A program made the translations under genes and the position numbers. Below, one piece after another: positions 33,474 to 41,319 of a stretch of DNA of 64,000 nt (the first letter of the stretch is position 1; every line of letters starts with the position of its first letter). The notes beneath the pieces were generated by a model. The model was given only the letters and a program-made list of their open reading frames with translations, ran no database searches and was not told the DNA's origin. Origin of the DNA: an uncultured Flavobacteriaceae bacterium (GTDB taxonomy: Bacteria; Bacteroidota; Bacteroidia; Flavobacteriales; Flavobacteriaceae); NCBI GenBank assembly GCA_913048115.1, contig CAJWVI010000005.1, positions 17,625-81,624 on the forward strand, in the 5' to 3' direction.

Positions 33474-34730
33474 TTGGAATACCACCTTATCATTATTGTT
33501 TTGTCTCTTATTTTTTCTGCCTTCTTTTCGGGGATGGAAATCGCGTATGTATCATCCAATAAAATTTATATAGAAATTGAGAAAAAACAACAAAGCCTAA
33601 TAGCGGCTATTCTCAAGAAAATCACCAAAAGACCTTCCAAATTTATTGCTACCATGTTGGTGGGAAACAACATTGCTTTGGTTGTGTATGGGTTTTATAT
33701 GGGAGATTTGTTAATGCAATACATACCTATAGAAGGTGCTCCTGGACTCCTGGTGCAAACCATAGTTTCTACCCTGGTGATTTTGCTTACAGCAGAGTTT
33801 TTACCTAAAGTTTTCTTTCAAATATACGCCAATGATTTGGTGAAGTTTTTTGCGCTCCCAGCATATTTTTTCTACATCATTTTTAGCCTAGTTTCTGAAT
33901 TTATTTTATGGATTTCTGATCTCGTTCTTAAATATGTTTTTAAAACAGATGGAGATAAGGTGCGCCTTAGTTTTAGTAAAATTGAATTAGGGAATTACAT
34001 TAGCGAGCAAATGGAAACGGTGGAGACTCAAGATGAGGTAGACTCTGAAATACAAATATTTCAAAAAGCCTTAGATTTTTCAGACATTAAGTCTCGTGAG
34101 GTTATGATTCCAAGAACCGAAGTAGTAGCTGTTGATCTTACTACTGCTATCCAAGGCTTAAGCAAGCAGTTTACAGAAACAGGACTTTCAAAAATAATTG
34201 TATACAAAGATAATATAGATGATGTGGTAGGCTATGTCCATTCTTTCGAGTTGTTCAAAAAACCAGAGATCCTTCAAGATATGTTAATGCCAGTTGTCTT
34301 TGTGCCAGAGACCATGCTAGCAAAAGATGTGCTTAATATATTAAGCAAAAAACATAAAAGTATCGCAGTGGTGGTAGATGAGTATGGTGGCACCAGTGGG
34401 GTTATAACCGTAGAGGATATTATCGAAGAATTATTTGGCGAAATAGAAGATGAACACGATAATACAGCCTTAATAGAAGATGTGTTAGCACAAAATGAGT
34501 ATCGATTCTCGGCACGTCATGAAGTTGATTACCTAAATGAAAACTACAAGCTTTCATTGCCAGAGCATGAGCATTATGAAACCTTAGGTGGAATGATTGT
34601 TAGTTTTACAGAAGGGATTCCTGGTAAGGGAGAAATTGTTATTATTGGTGACTATAGTGTTAAAATCTTAGAAGTTTCTAATACTAAAATTGACTTGGTT
34701 GAGATTAAAACGTATAACCCAGATGTGTAG
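33474..34730 (+). CDS. hemolysin C/CorC-type CNNM transporter with CBS pair
   Basis: 418 aa. N-terminal DUF21/CNNM membrane domain with three to four helices (FSAFFSGMEIAYVSSNK is the family signature), two CBS domains in the middle (VMIPRTEVVAVDL, then VVVDEYGGTSGVITVEDIIEELFGEIEDEHD) and a C-terminal CorC_HlyC domain (FSARHEVDYLNENYKLSLPEHEHYETLGG). Relatives export Mg2+ or Co2+. Start codon TTG at 33474, immediately before the first helix; no ATG is available there. Confidence 0.92.
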   Translation: MEYHLIIIVLSLIFSAFFSGMEIAYVSSNKIYIEIEKKQQSLIAAILKKITKRPSKFIATMLVGNNIALVVYGFYMGDLLMQYIPIEGAPGLLVQTIVSTLVILLTAEFLPKVFFQIYANDLVKFFALPAYFFYIIFSLVSEFILWISDLVLKYVFKTDGDKVRLSFSKIELGNYISEQMETVETQDEVDSEIQIFQKALDFSDIKSREVMIPRTEVVAVDLTTAIQGLSKQFTETGLSKIIVYKDNIDDVVGYVHSFELFKKPEILQDMLMPVVFVPETMLAKDVLNILSKKHKSIAVVVDEYGGTSGVITVEDIIEELFGEIEDEHDNTALIEDVLAQNEYRFSARHEVDYLNENYKLSLPEHEHYETLGGMIVSFTEGIPGKGEIVIIGDYSVKILEVSNTKIDLVEIKTYNPDV

Positions 34731-34909
34731 TCTATTTCACACTCAGTGAACGTAAAAACATCCCTTCCTATTTCAGAATAGAAATGCATCCATCTTTTAG
34801 CTGTAACTTTTGCCCAAAACTATTTTATTAATGCAGGGAAAATGGTATTTTCGCCCCCTAAATTAATGTGAACCTTGTATGTAGGGGGTTCTTAAATTAA
34901 AAATGACAA

Positions 34910-37033
34910 ATGGCAATATTAAACAGCATTAGAAAAAGAGGAGTTTTCCTTATTATCATTATAGCGTTAGCATTATTTTCATTCATCCTTGCAGATGTGA
35001 TTCGTAATGGTGGATTTTCTTCAGAAAAATCACTAACCACAGTGGCTACTATAAACGGTGAGACACTTACTCGGGACACCTTTATGAAGCAAGTGGAGCT
35101 AACCCAGCGTAACTTGGGTGAAAATGGTACTACAGCACAAGCAATGGGCTTGGTTTGGGATCGTGAATTACGTAATGTATTACAGCAACAACAATACGAT
35201 GCATTAGGACTTACAGCTCAAAAAGAACAACTAGAAGCCTCTTTGCGTCAAGGGCTGGCATCAAATCCAACATTTCAGGATGCTGACGGCTTTTTTAGTG
35301 CGCTAAAGGTGCAGGAATACATTGCAAATGTTAAAGCATCAAACCCTACGGCTTATCAACAATGGCTAGATTATGAAAATAGCCTAAAGAGTAGTACACT
35401 TCAAACTACCTACTACAACATGATTAAAGCAGGTATGAGAAGTACCATAAGTGATGGAGAACAACAATACCGTTTTGAGAATGACAAAATTAACATGCAA
35501 TACGTGTATGTGCCTTACACGACTGTTGCAGACACAGATGTCGTTGTTACAGATGCAGAAATGGAAGCTTACATTAGAGACAATGCTACAGATTTTGAGG
35601 TAACACCCCAGGTAGATATTCAGTATGTGTCTTTTTCTGAAACACCGTCAGATATAGATATTCAAGATGCAGAAGCAAATATTACCGCTCTTTTAAAAGA
35701 CCGCGAAGTTTACAATTCAAACATCAAAGATACAGAGATATTAAAAGGGCTGGAAAACACGACAGACTACTTAAACTTTGTAAATGACAATAGTGATATT
35801 CCTTTTCAAGACGTATATTTCTTTAAAAGTGATATTCCTGAGGCTTTCGCAGCAGATCTTTTTGCTACAGAGGTAGGCGCAATATATGGTCCTTACAAAA
35901 TGGGAAACACTAATAACATTTCAAAAGTAATTGGAGTGACGCAAATGCCAGATTCTGTTCAATCAAGACACATTTTAATAAGGTACCAAGGTTCCTTTAG
36001 AGCTTCTGACGCTATAACACGAAGTAAAGAAGATGCAAAGGCAATGGCAGATAGTATAACTACCATAATAAAAAGAAACAAAAATACTTTTGAAAATTTA
36101 GCCAAGACACTATCTGATGATAAATCAAACAGTGATAAAGGCGGTGACCTAGGATACTCTGGGCCAGGAAAAATGACCAAAGAATTTAATGACTTTATAT
36201 TTGATAACAAAACAGGTGCTCTTGGCGTTGTTGAAACAACCTATGGTTTCCATGTAGTAGAAGTTCAAGAACAAAAAAATAAGCAGAAAGCTATTAAGTT
36301 TGCTACCATTAGCAAAGAGATAGAGGCTTCAGAGAAAACACTCAATGAGGTCTTTGCTAGCGCCTCTAGGTTTGAATTAGCAGCTCAAAAAGGTGATTTC
36401 TTTGAAATTGCAAAAGGGCAAGAGCTTGTATTAAAGCCAGTAAACAAAATTGGAGCTTTAGACGCTACTATTCCAGGAGTTGGTAACAATCGTAGCATTG
36501 TAAACTGGGCTTTTGGAGAAGAAGCAGCTGTTGGAGATGTAAAACGTTTTAATATTCTAGATGGATATGTTGTTGTTCAACTTACTAGAAAAAGCCCAAA
36601 AGGCTTAATGAGTATTGCTGAGGCATCTGCCTTGGTAATGCCAAAGGTTAGAAACCAGAAAAAAGCAATACAAATTAAAGCCAGTATGATTGGTGATGAT
36701 TTAGATGTTATTGCTACTGCTCAGGGGGTAAGTGTTCAAAACGCTACCGCTATTACTATGGCAGCGCCAACAATTCCTGGTGCTGGAGCAGAACCTGCAG
36801 TAGTAGGAGCTGCGTTTGCTAAAGCTGCTGGAGAAACTACGGGTCTTATTACAGGGGAAAAAGGAGTATTTAAAGTACGTGTTACTGCTGTCAATAATGC
36901 GCCAGTTTTAGAGACTTACACGCTATACGCAAATAGGCTAAACAATGCTGCTACACCAACGGTAAACACGAAGGTATACCAAGCCCTAAAGAACGCTGCA
37001 GAGATTGATGACAATAGAGCTAACTTCTTTTAA
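34910..37033 (+). CDS. PpiD/SurA-like peptidylprolyl isomerase
   Basis: 707 aa. One N-terminal membrane anchor (GVFLIIIIALALFSFILADV), a SurA_N-like helical chaperone region (about residues 40-230), a parvulin domain (SRHILIRYQGSF, LSDDKSNSDKGGDLGYSGPGKM, YGFHVVEVQEQ; about 340-455) and a C-terminal helical region. It is an inner-membrane-anchored foldase for proteins leaving the Sec channel. A TATTTTCG at 34846-34853 is a weak promoter candidate. An intrinsic terminator follows within the end of the opposite gene. Confidence 0.9.
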   Translation: MAILNSIRKRGVFLIIIIALALFSFILADVIRNGGFSSEKSLTTVATINGETLTRDTFMKQVELTQRNLGENGTTAQAMGLVWDRELRNVLQQQQYDALGLTAQKEQLEASLRQGLASNPTFQDADGFFSALKVQEYIANVKASNPTAYQQWLDYENSLKSSTLQTTYYNMIKAGMRSTISDGEQQYRFENDKINMQYVYVPYTTVADTDVVVTDAEMEAYIRDNATDFEVTPQVDIQYVSFSETPSDIDIQDAEANITALLKDREVYNSNIKDTEILKGLENTTDYLNFVNDNSDIPFQDVYFFKSDIPEAFAADLFATEVGAIYGPYKMGNTNNISKVIGVTQMPDSVQSRHILIRYQGSFRASDAITRSKEDAKAMADSITTIIKRNKNTFENLAKTLSDDKSNSDKGGDLGYSGPGKMTKEFNDFIFDNKTGALGVVETTYGFHVVEVQEQKNKQKAIKFATISKEIEASEKTLNEVFASASRFELAAQKGDFFEIAKGQELVLKPVNKIGALDATIPGVGNNRSIVNWAFGEEAAVGDVKRFNILDGYVVVQLTRKSPKGLMSIAEASALVMPKVRNQKKAIQIKASMIGDDLDVIATAQGVSVQNATAITMAAPTIPGAGAEPAVVGAAFAKAAGETTGLITGEKGVFKVRVTAVNNAPVLETYTLYANRLNNAATPTVNTKVYQALKNAAEIDDNRANFF

Positions 37034-37056
37034 AAGAATCAAAACTATTTCTAAGG

Positions 37057-37090
37057 CCGCCTACTTTTTTAAAGTAGGCGGTTTTTTTTT
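37057..37090 (+). terminator. intrinsic terminator of the PpiD-like gene, inside the blh 3' end
   Basis: Perfect 11-base stem (37057-37067 with 37071-37081, loop TTT) followed by nine T. It starts 24 bases after the stop of the plus-strand gene, and from 37061 on it lies within the blh coding region, whose last codons and TAG are part of the stem. Confidence 0.9.
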
Positions 37091-37960
37091 AAACATTTTT
37101 GAAATAACAAATGAATGCGCAAAGGTTATTGCTCCTAAAAAAGAAAACACAATAGGTAGGAAGATTTGTTTGTCATCCTTAAATAGATAAAGCAAAGCAC
37201 CAATTCCAGCAATAGAAATAAACCACACTAGAAATGATTTTTGCACATATTTAATAAACGACTTCCAGGAAACTTCTTTGTATAGATACGATAGCTGTTC
37301 TATAATAGATGGAATACTGTGCCATAGAATAAAATAGATACCAAAGCTCCATATTAGGTTAGATATTTTAAACACTATAAAAAACACAAATAATAAAAAG
37401 AGCTCATAGGCAATTAATCCTAAATTAAATGTTTTGTCTAAGTAGTACTTAATCCCTACGATTATAAGCACTACAAAGGAGCCTAGCAACACATAATTAT
37501 AAACATTAGCGTGCAATGAGCTACCAATAATATCTTGTACTATAACAGACACCTCTTCTTTGTTTAATGCAAGTATTAAGAAAAGTACTACAAGACCATA
37601 ACTTAAGTATAGTGTATTGTTTAATAAGTTATTTTTATGACTAATGCTATGAAAGTGTTGTTCTCCAAAATGATACCCGCTAAATAGAATAAAAAATAAC
37701 ATAGCGATCTTGGGTGCTATAAAGAATATGAGCGCCGCAACAACGACAACCAAGATATATCCAAATAAAAATAGCCCTAATCTTTTATAGGTAGCAGCTT
37801 CTTTTATTTTGCTTACAATTGAAATATCATTACTTCCATGAAGAATTCCTAAAGTAAAAATAAAGAAAAATGCGATGCCATATTGTGCGTTTTCAGGTAT
37901 TTGTCTGGTAAGCCATAAGCAAAAAAAGGTGCTTGTAATCAAGATATTTTTAATGTTCAT
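37061..37960 (-). CDS. blh: beta-carotene 15,15'-dioxygenase, Brp/Blh family
   Basis: 299 aa, about eight to nine membrane segments. The first metal-binding His is in LGILHGSNDISI (residues about 37-48); further His residues are in GYHFGEQHFHS and LWHSIPSIIEQL, as in the Blh family that uses His-bound iron to split beta-carotene into two retinal molecules. Divergent from the proteorhodopsin gene, 127 bases between the starts, so it supplies the chromophore. The carotenoid genes are not in this window. Confidence 0.92.
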   Translation of the reverse strand: MNIKNILITSTFFCLWLTRQIPENAQYGIAFFFIFTLGILHGSNDISIVSKIKEAATYKRLGLFLFGYILVVVVAALIFFIAPKIAMLFFILFSGYHFGEQHFHSISHKNNLLNNTLYLSYGLVVLFLILALNKEEVSVIVQDIIGSSLHANVYNYVLLGSFVVLIIVGIKYYLDKTFNLGLIAYELFLLFVFFIVFKISNLIWSFGIYFILWHSIPSIIEQLSYLYKEVSWKSFIKYVQKSFLVWFISIAGIGALLYLFKDDKQIFLPIVFSFLGAITFAHSFVISKMFKKKPPTLKK

Positions 37961-38087
37961 CCTCTAAATTTATCAAATTAATAGTGTAATTTATTAAAGT
38001 TTATGAAATTACTTTAAAAAGTATTTGGTTGTTGCAATTTTTTTTGTTTTATTTATACTTATAAACTATAAACAAAACTGAAATAAA

Positions 38088-38807
38088 ATGACAAATTCTA
38101 CTTTATTAATTCTAGGAGACGTAAATAGTCCCGTGAATTTTACATTCTTTATTGGATGTATGGCAATGATGGCAGCTTCTGCTTTCTTTTTCTTATCATT
38201 AAACCAATTTGACAAAAAATGGAGAACTTCTGTTTTAGTTTCTGGTTTAATTACTTTTATTGCGGCAGTACACTACATGTACATGCGTGACGCAGCTATG
38301 GCTGGTGATGTTATGAATATTACTGCATTTAGATATGTGGATTGGATTTTAACTGTACCGTTAATGTGTGTTGAATTTTACCTAATCCTTAAAGTGGCTG
38401 GTGCCAAAAAATCTTTAATGTGGCGTTTAATTTTACTTTCTGTGGTAATGCTTGTTACAGGATATATGGGAGAATCTGGTTCTGATTCTGTAATATTTGG
38501 AACAATATCTGGTTTAGCTTATTTCGCAATAGTATACGAAATTTGGTTAGGTGGAGCAGCAAAATTAGCAAAAGAAGCTGGTGGAGATGTGTTACACGCT
38601 CACAAAATACTATGTTGGTTTGTACTTGTTGGTTGGGCAATTTACCCAGTTGGTTACATGGCAGGAACAGCAGGATGGTATGGTGAAGCAGGTTCATTCT
38701 TTGGAATGCAACTAGATATGCAAGTGCTTTACAACATCGCCGATGCAATTAACAAAATTGGATTTGGTTTAGTTATTTATTCTTTAGCAGTTAAGAAAAC
38801 AGCTTAA
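38088..38807 (+). CDS. proteorhodopsin, proton-pumping, green-tuned type
   Basis: 239 aa, seven membrane helices. Key residues: His62 in AAVHYMYM, helix C RYVDWILTVPLMCVEF with proton acceptor Asp85, Thr89, the spectral-tuning Met93 and proton donor Glu96 (equivalent to D97, T101, position 105 and E108 of the first described proteorhodopsin), and Schiff-base Lys223 in DAINKIGFGLVIY. The DTE set indicates an outward proton pump and Met at the tuning site indicates green absorption. A hydrophobic N-terminus serves as signal or first helix. Promoter elements are not obvious in the 127-base gap to blh; an intrinsic terminator follows. Confidence 0.97.
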   Translation: MTNSTLLILGDVNSPVNFTFFIGCMAMMAASAFFFLSLNQFDKKWRTSVLVSGLITFIAAVHYMYMRDAAMAGDVMNITAFRYVDWILTVPLMCVEFYLILKVAGAKKSLMWRLILLSVVMLVTGYMGESGSDSVIFGTISGLAYFAIVYEIWLGGAAKLAKEAGGDVLHAHKILCWFVLVGWAIYPVGYMAGTAGWYGEAGSFFGMQLDMQVLYNIADAINKIGFGLVIYSLAVKKTA

Positions 38808-38833
38808 GTTACCTAAACTTATAATTACATATT

Positions 38834-38863
38834 AGCGCAACCTTAGGGTTGCGCTTTTTTTTT
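38834..38863 (+). terminator. intrinsic terminator of the proteorhodopsin gene
   Basis: Perfect 9-base stem AGCGCAACC/GGTTGCGCT (38834-38842 with 38847-38855) followed by eight further T, 26 bases after the stop. Makes the proteorhodopsin transcript monocistronic. Confidence 0.92.
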
Positions 38864-38906
38864 GCACTATTTTAACGCTCACAAGGTGTTTTGTTTCTTA
38901 GCTTTT

Positions 38907-39812
38907 TTAAGCAATCATATCATCAAAGGCAATGACAGTGTTGTATCCTTTATTTTTGAAGTAGTTCATGTCGCTATTTTTTCCAGTTGCCAATATAAAG
39001 TCACCTCCCCACGCTCCTAGACTCTTAATAGTGTTTGGGTAGTCTTTAAATAATAGTTCTTTAATAGTTTGTTGCCCTAAGAGCTTTGAGATTTTCTGCT
39101 CATGAGCCTCTAAGATTCTTTCAAAATCCTGAAGGGTATAACATACAAGAGTTTTTTTACTAAGGTCTGTAATGGTTTCTAGTAGCCTTGAATCTTTCTT
39201 TATTTTTTTGTAGGTTTCAATTCCTTTTTTACTATCCTGTTTTTGATTGAGATGCACAAAAAACAAACAATCTGTAAAACTCCAAGAAATGGCGCAAGGT
39301 TGCACCTCTGGCTTTTTATGTTTTATGGTGTAAAAAATAGGGGTGTTGTGCTGCGCTGCAGCAATATCATAGCCACTACCTCCAAAACTTTCTTTTAAGA
39401 GTGTAAAGCCATCTATCTGTGCCCACTGAGCTATGTTGTTGATTAGTGTAGAGGAGGTTCCTAGCCCCCAATCTCTTGGGAAGTCAAGTTGTGTTACCAC
39501 ACTTAAACCCCTACATCCTTTAAGAAATGAAGAATTATGATTTCTAGCTGTTTGTAAAATACGACAAAGTGTCTCTGTAGTGCTAGAATGATTCCTTGCG
39601 GTTAATGTTTCTGTCTCGATGTGAGTTTCAAACCATATGGCTCCAGCATGATCTTTACTTATCCAGTGAATGCCTGGTGTCGTGCCTTTGCTTACACAAA
39701 GGGATTGTCCATATTTTGTTGGAATTGCCAATGCCGTGGCTCCGTCCAAAACAACATACTCTCCTGTAATAAGAAGTTTTCCGTTGCTATAATATGTTAA
39801 TTGCTCCCCCAT
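38907..39812 (-). CDS. GYDIA-family GHMP kinase
   Basis: 301 aa. Substrate-side motif NGKLLITGEYVVLDGATALAIP, ATP loop WGLGTSSTLINNIAQW (about 130-145) and the name-giving GGSGYDIAAAQHNTP shortly after. Such kinases are restricted to Bacteroidota and lie beside HMG-CoA reductase or other mevalonate genes. No classical phosphomevalonate kinase is present in the window, so this protein is a candidate for that step. One base separates its start from the upstream stop of the HMG-CoA reductase gene. Confidence 0.88.
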   Translation of the reverse strand: MGEQLTYYSNGKLLITGEYVVLDGATALAIPTKYGQSLCVSKGTTPGIHWISKDHAGAIWFETHIETETLTARNHSSTTETLCRILQTARNHNSSFLKGCRGLSVVTQLDFPRDWGLGTSSTLINNIAQWAQIDGFTLLKESFGGSGYDIAAAQHNTPIFYTIKHKKPEVQPCAISWSFTDCLFFVHLNQKQDSKKGIETYKKIKKDSRLLETITDLSKKTLVCYTLQDFERILEAHEQKISKLLGQQTIKELLFKDYPNTIKSLGAWGGDFILATGKNSDMNYFKNKGYNTVIAFDDMIA

Positions 39813-39813
39813 G

Positions 39814-41127
39814 TTATGCTCTTAATTGTTCAACAAAATCGATGACCGCACTATGAGAAATTTGCTGTGTCGTGAAATGTACTACAGCTGCCTGTTTTTC
39901 TGTATCGGTGGCTTGTACCCCATTTAAAATATTCATTAAATGCATTTTCATGTGCCCTTTCTGTATACCAGTGGTTACCAAAGAGCGCAATGCGGCAAAG
40001 TTTTGTGCTAAGCCTGCAACAGCTACTAACTGCATTAATTTCTTAGCATTTGGGTTTTGTAAAAGATCAAAAGAAAAGCGCACCAAAGGATGTAATGATG
40101 TTAAGCCACCAACGGTTCCTAGGGCTAGTGGAAGTTCAATCCACATTTTAAAAACATTGTCTTCAATCTCTGCGTGTGTTAAACTGCTATATTGACCATC
40201 TTTAGATGCATAGGCATGTATCCCAGCCTCTACCGCTCTAAAGTCATTTCCTGTAGCTAGAATAACAGCGTCAATGCCGTTCATGATTCCTTTGTTGTGG
40301 GTAACGGCTCTTCTTGGAGTTGCCTTAGCGATAGCGATAGCACGAACTAACTTTTCTGCAAATACGCGTCCTGAAACATCTTTTTGAGCCAATTGATCTA
40401 CATGGCAGGATACAGAAGCGCGAACCAAGCACTCTGGTACATAGTTAGACAAAATACTCATAACAACTTCTGGAAAGGTGTTAGCGCTTTTAAAAAGGTG
40501 ATATGTTTTAGCCTCTCTTTCAAAAGTTTGAGCAAATGTCTCTAGACACGTATTAATAAAATTGGCGCCCATAGCATCCAATGTTTCAAAGGTGCAATGT
40601 AGTTGAAAAAACCCCTCTAGAGTTTGGGTGGTATCAATGAGCTTGATGTCTACCAGGCCACCTCCACGCTTCTTCATGTTTTTTTCAACAGCGATAATAC
40701 TAGCCACTAGTTTGGGCTTTATAAAGGCAAAAAAGCCTGTCATGTCTGTCACATTTCCGAAGTAGTTGAGATGTACTTGGCCATTTTTAATAGTGCTAAT
40801 AACCTGTGTGGTAAAGCCTCCCTTTTCTAGCCAAAATTTTGCAGCATTACTAGCGGCAGCAACTACAGAGCTTTCTTCAATCACCATAGGGATTGTGTAC
40901 AAGGTGTTGTTGATTAAAAAGTTGGGTGCAACCCCCATTGGTAGGTAGTAGTTGGATATGGTGTTTTCTATGAAATCATCATGTAGTTTTTGGAGCGCTG
41001 TGTTGCTATTCCAGTACGTTTGAAGCACTTCAGTAGCGGTCTCATTTCCATTAAAATAGGCCTGTGTAAGCCACGTAATTTTTTGAGACTTGGAAAGTTT
41101 TGAAAATCCTGAAACGGGATTCGTCAT
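39814..41127 (-). CDS. mvaA: hydroxymethylglutaryl-CoA reductase, class II (degradative type)
   Basis: 437 aa. Class II HMG-CoA reductase features: MGVAPNFLINN, the catalytic Glu in VIEESSVVAAASNAAKFW, DAMGANFINTCLE, catalytic Lys in HNKGIMNGIDAVILATGND with the Asp at its end, and GTVGGLTSLHP. The class is called degradative after the Pseudomonas enzyme, but in Flavobacteriia it supplies mevalonate for isoprenoids. Cotranscribed with the GYDIA kinase. Promoter box at 41154-41147. Confidence 0.94.
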   Translation of the reverse strand: MTNPVSGFSKLSKSQKITWLTQAYFNGNETATEVLQTYWNSNTALQKLHDDFIENTISNYYLPMGVAPNFLINNTLYTIPMVIEESSVVAAASNAAKFWLEKGGFTTQVISTIKNGQVHLNYFGNVTDMTGFFAFIKPKLVASIIAVEKNMKKRGGGLVDIKLIDTTQTLEGFFQLHCTFETLDAMGANFINTCLETFAQTFEREAKTYHLFKSANTFPEVVMSILSNYVPECLVRASVSCHVDQLAQKDVSGRVFAEKLVRAIAIAKATPRRAVTHNKGIMNGIDAVILATGNDFRAVEAGIHAYASKDGQYSSLTHAEIEDNVFKMWIELPLALGTVGGLTSLHPLVRFSFDLLQNPNAKKLMQLVAVAGLAQNFAALRSLVTTGIQKGHMKMHLMNILNGVQATDTEKQAAVVHFTTQQISHSAVIDFVEQLRA

Positions 41128-41146
41128 ACATTTGAGTTTTAAGCTA

Positions 41147-41154
41147 CAAAGATA
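41147..41154 (-). promoter_or_regulatory. putative -7 box of mvaA
   Basis: Minus strand reads TATCTTTG, 19 bases before the ATG at 41127. It is identical to the box of the mevalonate kinase gene at 11731. No -33 TTG at the usual distance. Confidence 0.5.
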
Positions 41155-41281
41155 CTATAAAGCTTAGTATGTTGTTGAATATGAAAGCATCTTGAAATTT
41201 TAATTTTTTTAGATTATATGTTTTTTTGTACACGCTAGGCTGACCTTGTATTTAACCCTCAAAATAGGACCTAGTTTCATA

Positions 41282-41289
41282 TAATTTTG
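41282..41289 (+). promoter_or_regulatory. putative -7 box of the DPP-IV-like gene
   Basis: TAATTTTG fits TAnnTTTG and overlaps the possible TTG start at 41287, arguing that translation begins further on, at TTG 41320. Confidence 0.45.
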
Positions 41290-41319
41290 TTAAACTTGTG
41301 TTATCATAAAATTAACATA

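Noticed and set aside
39872..40195. Plus-strand ORF of 107 aa opposite mvaA
   Set aside because: Shadow of the HMG-CoA reductase gene, no independent start signal or domain.
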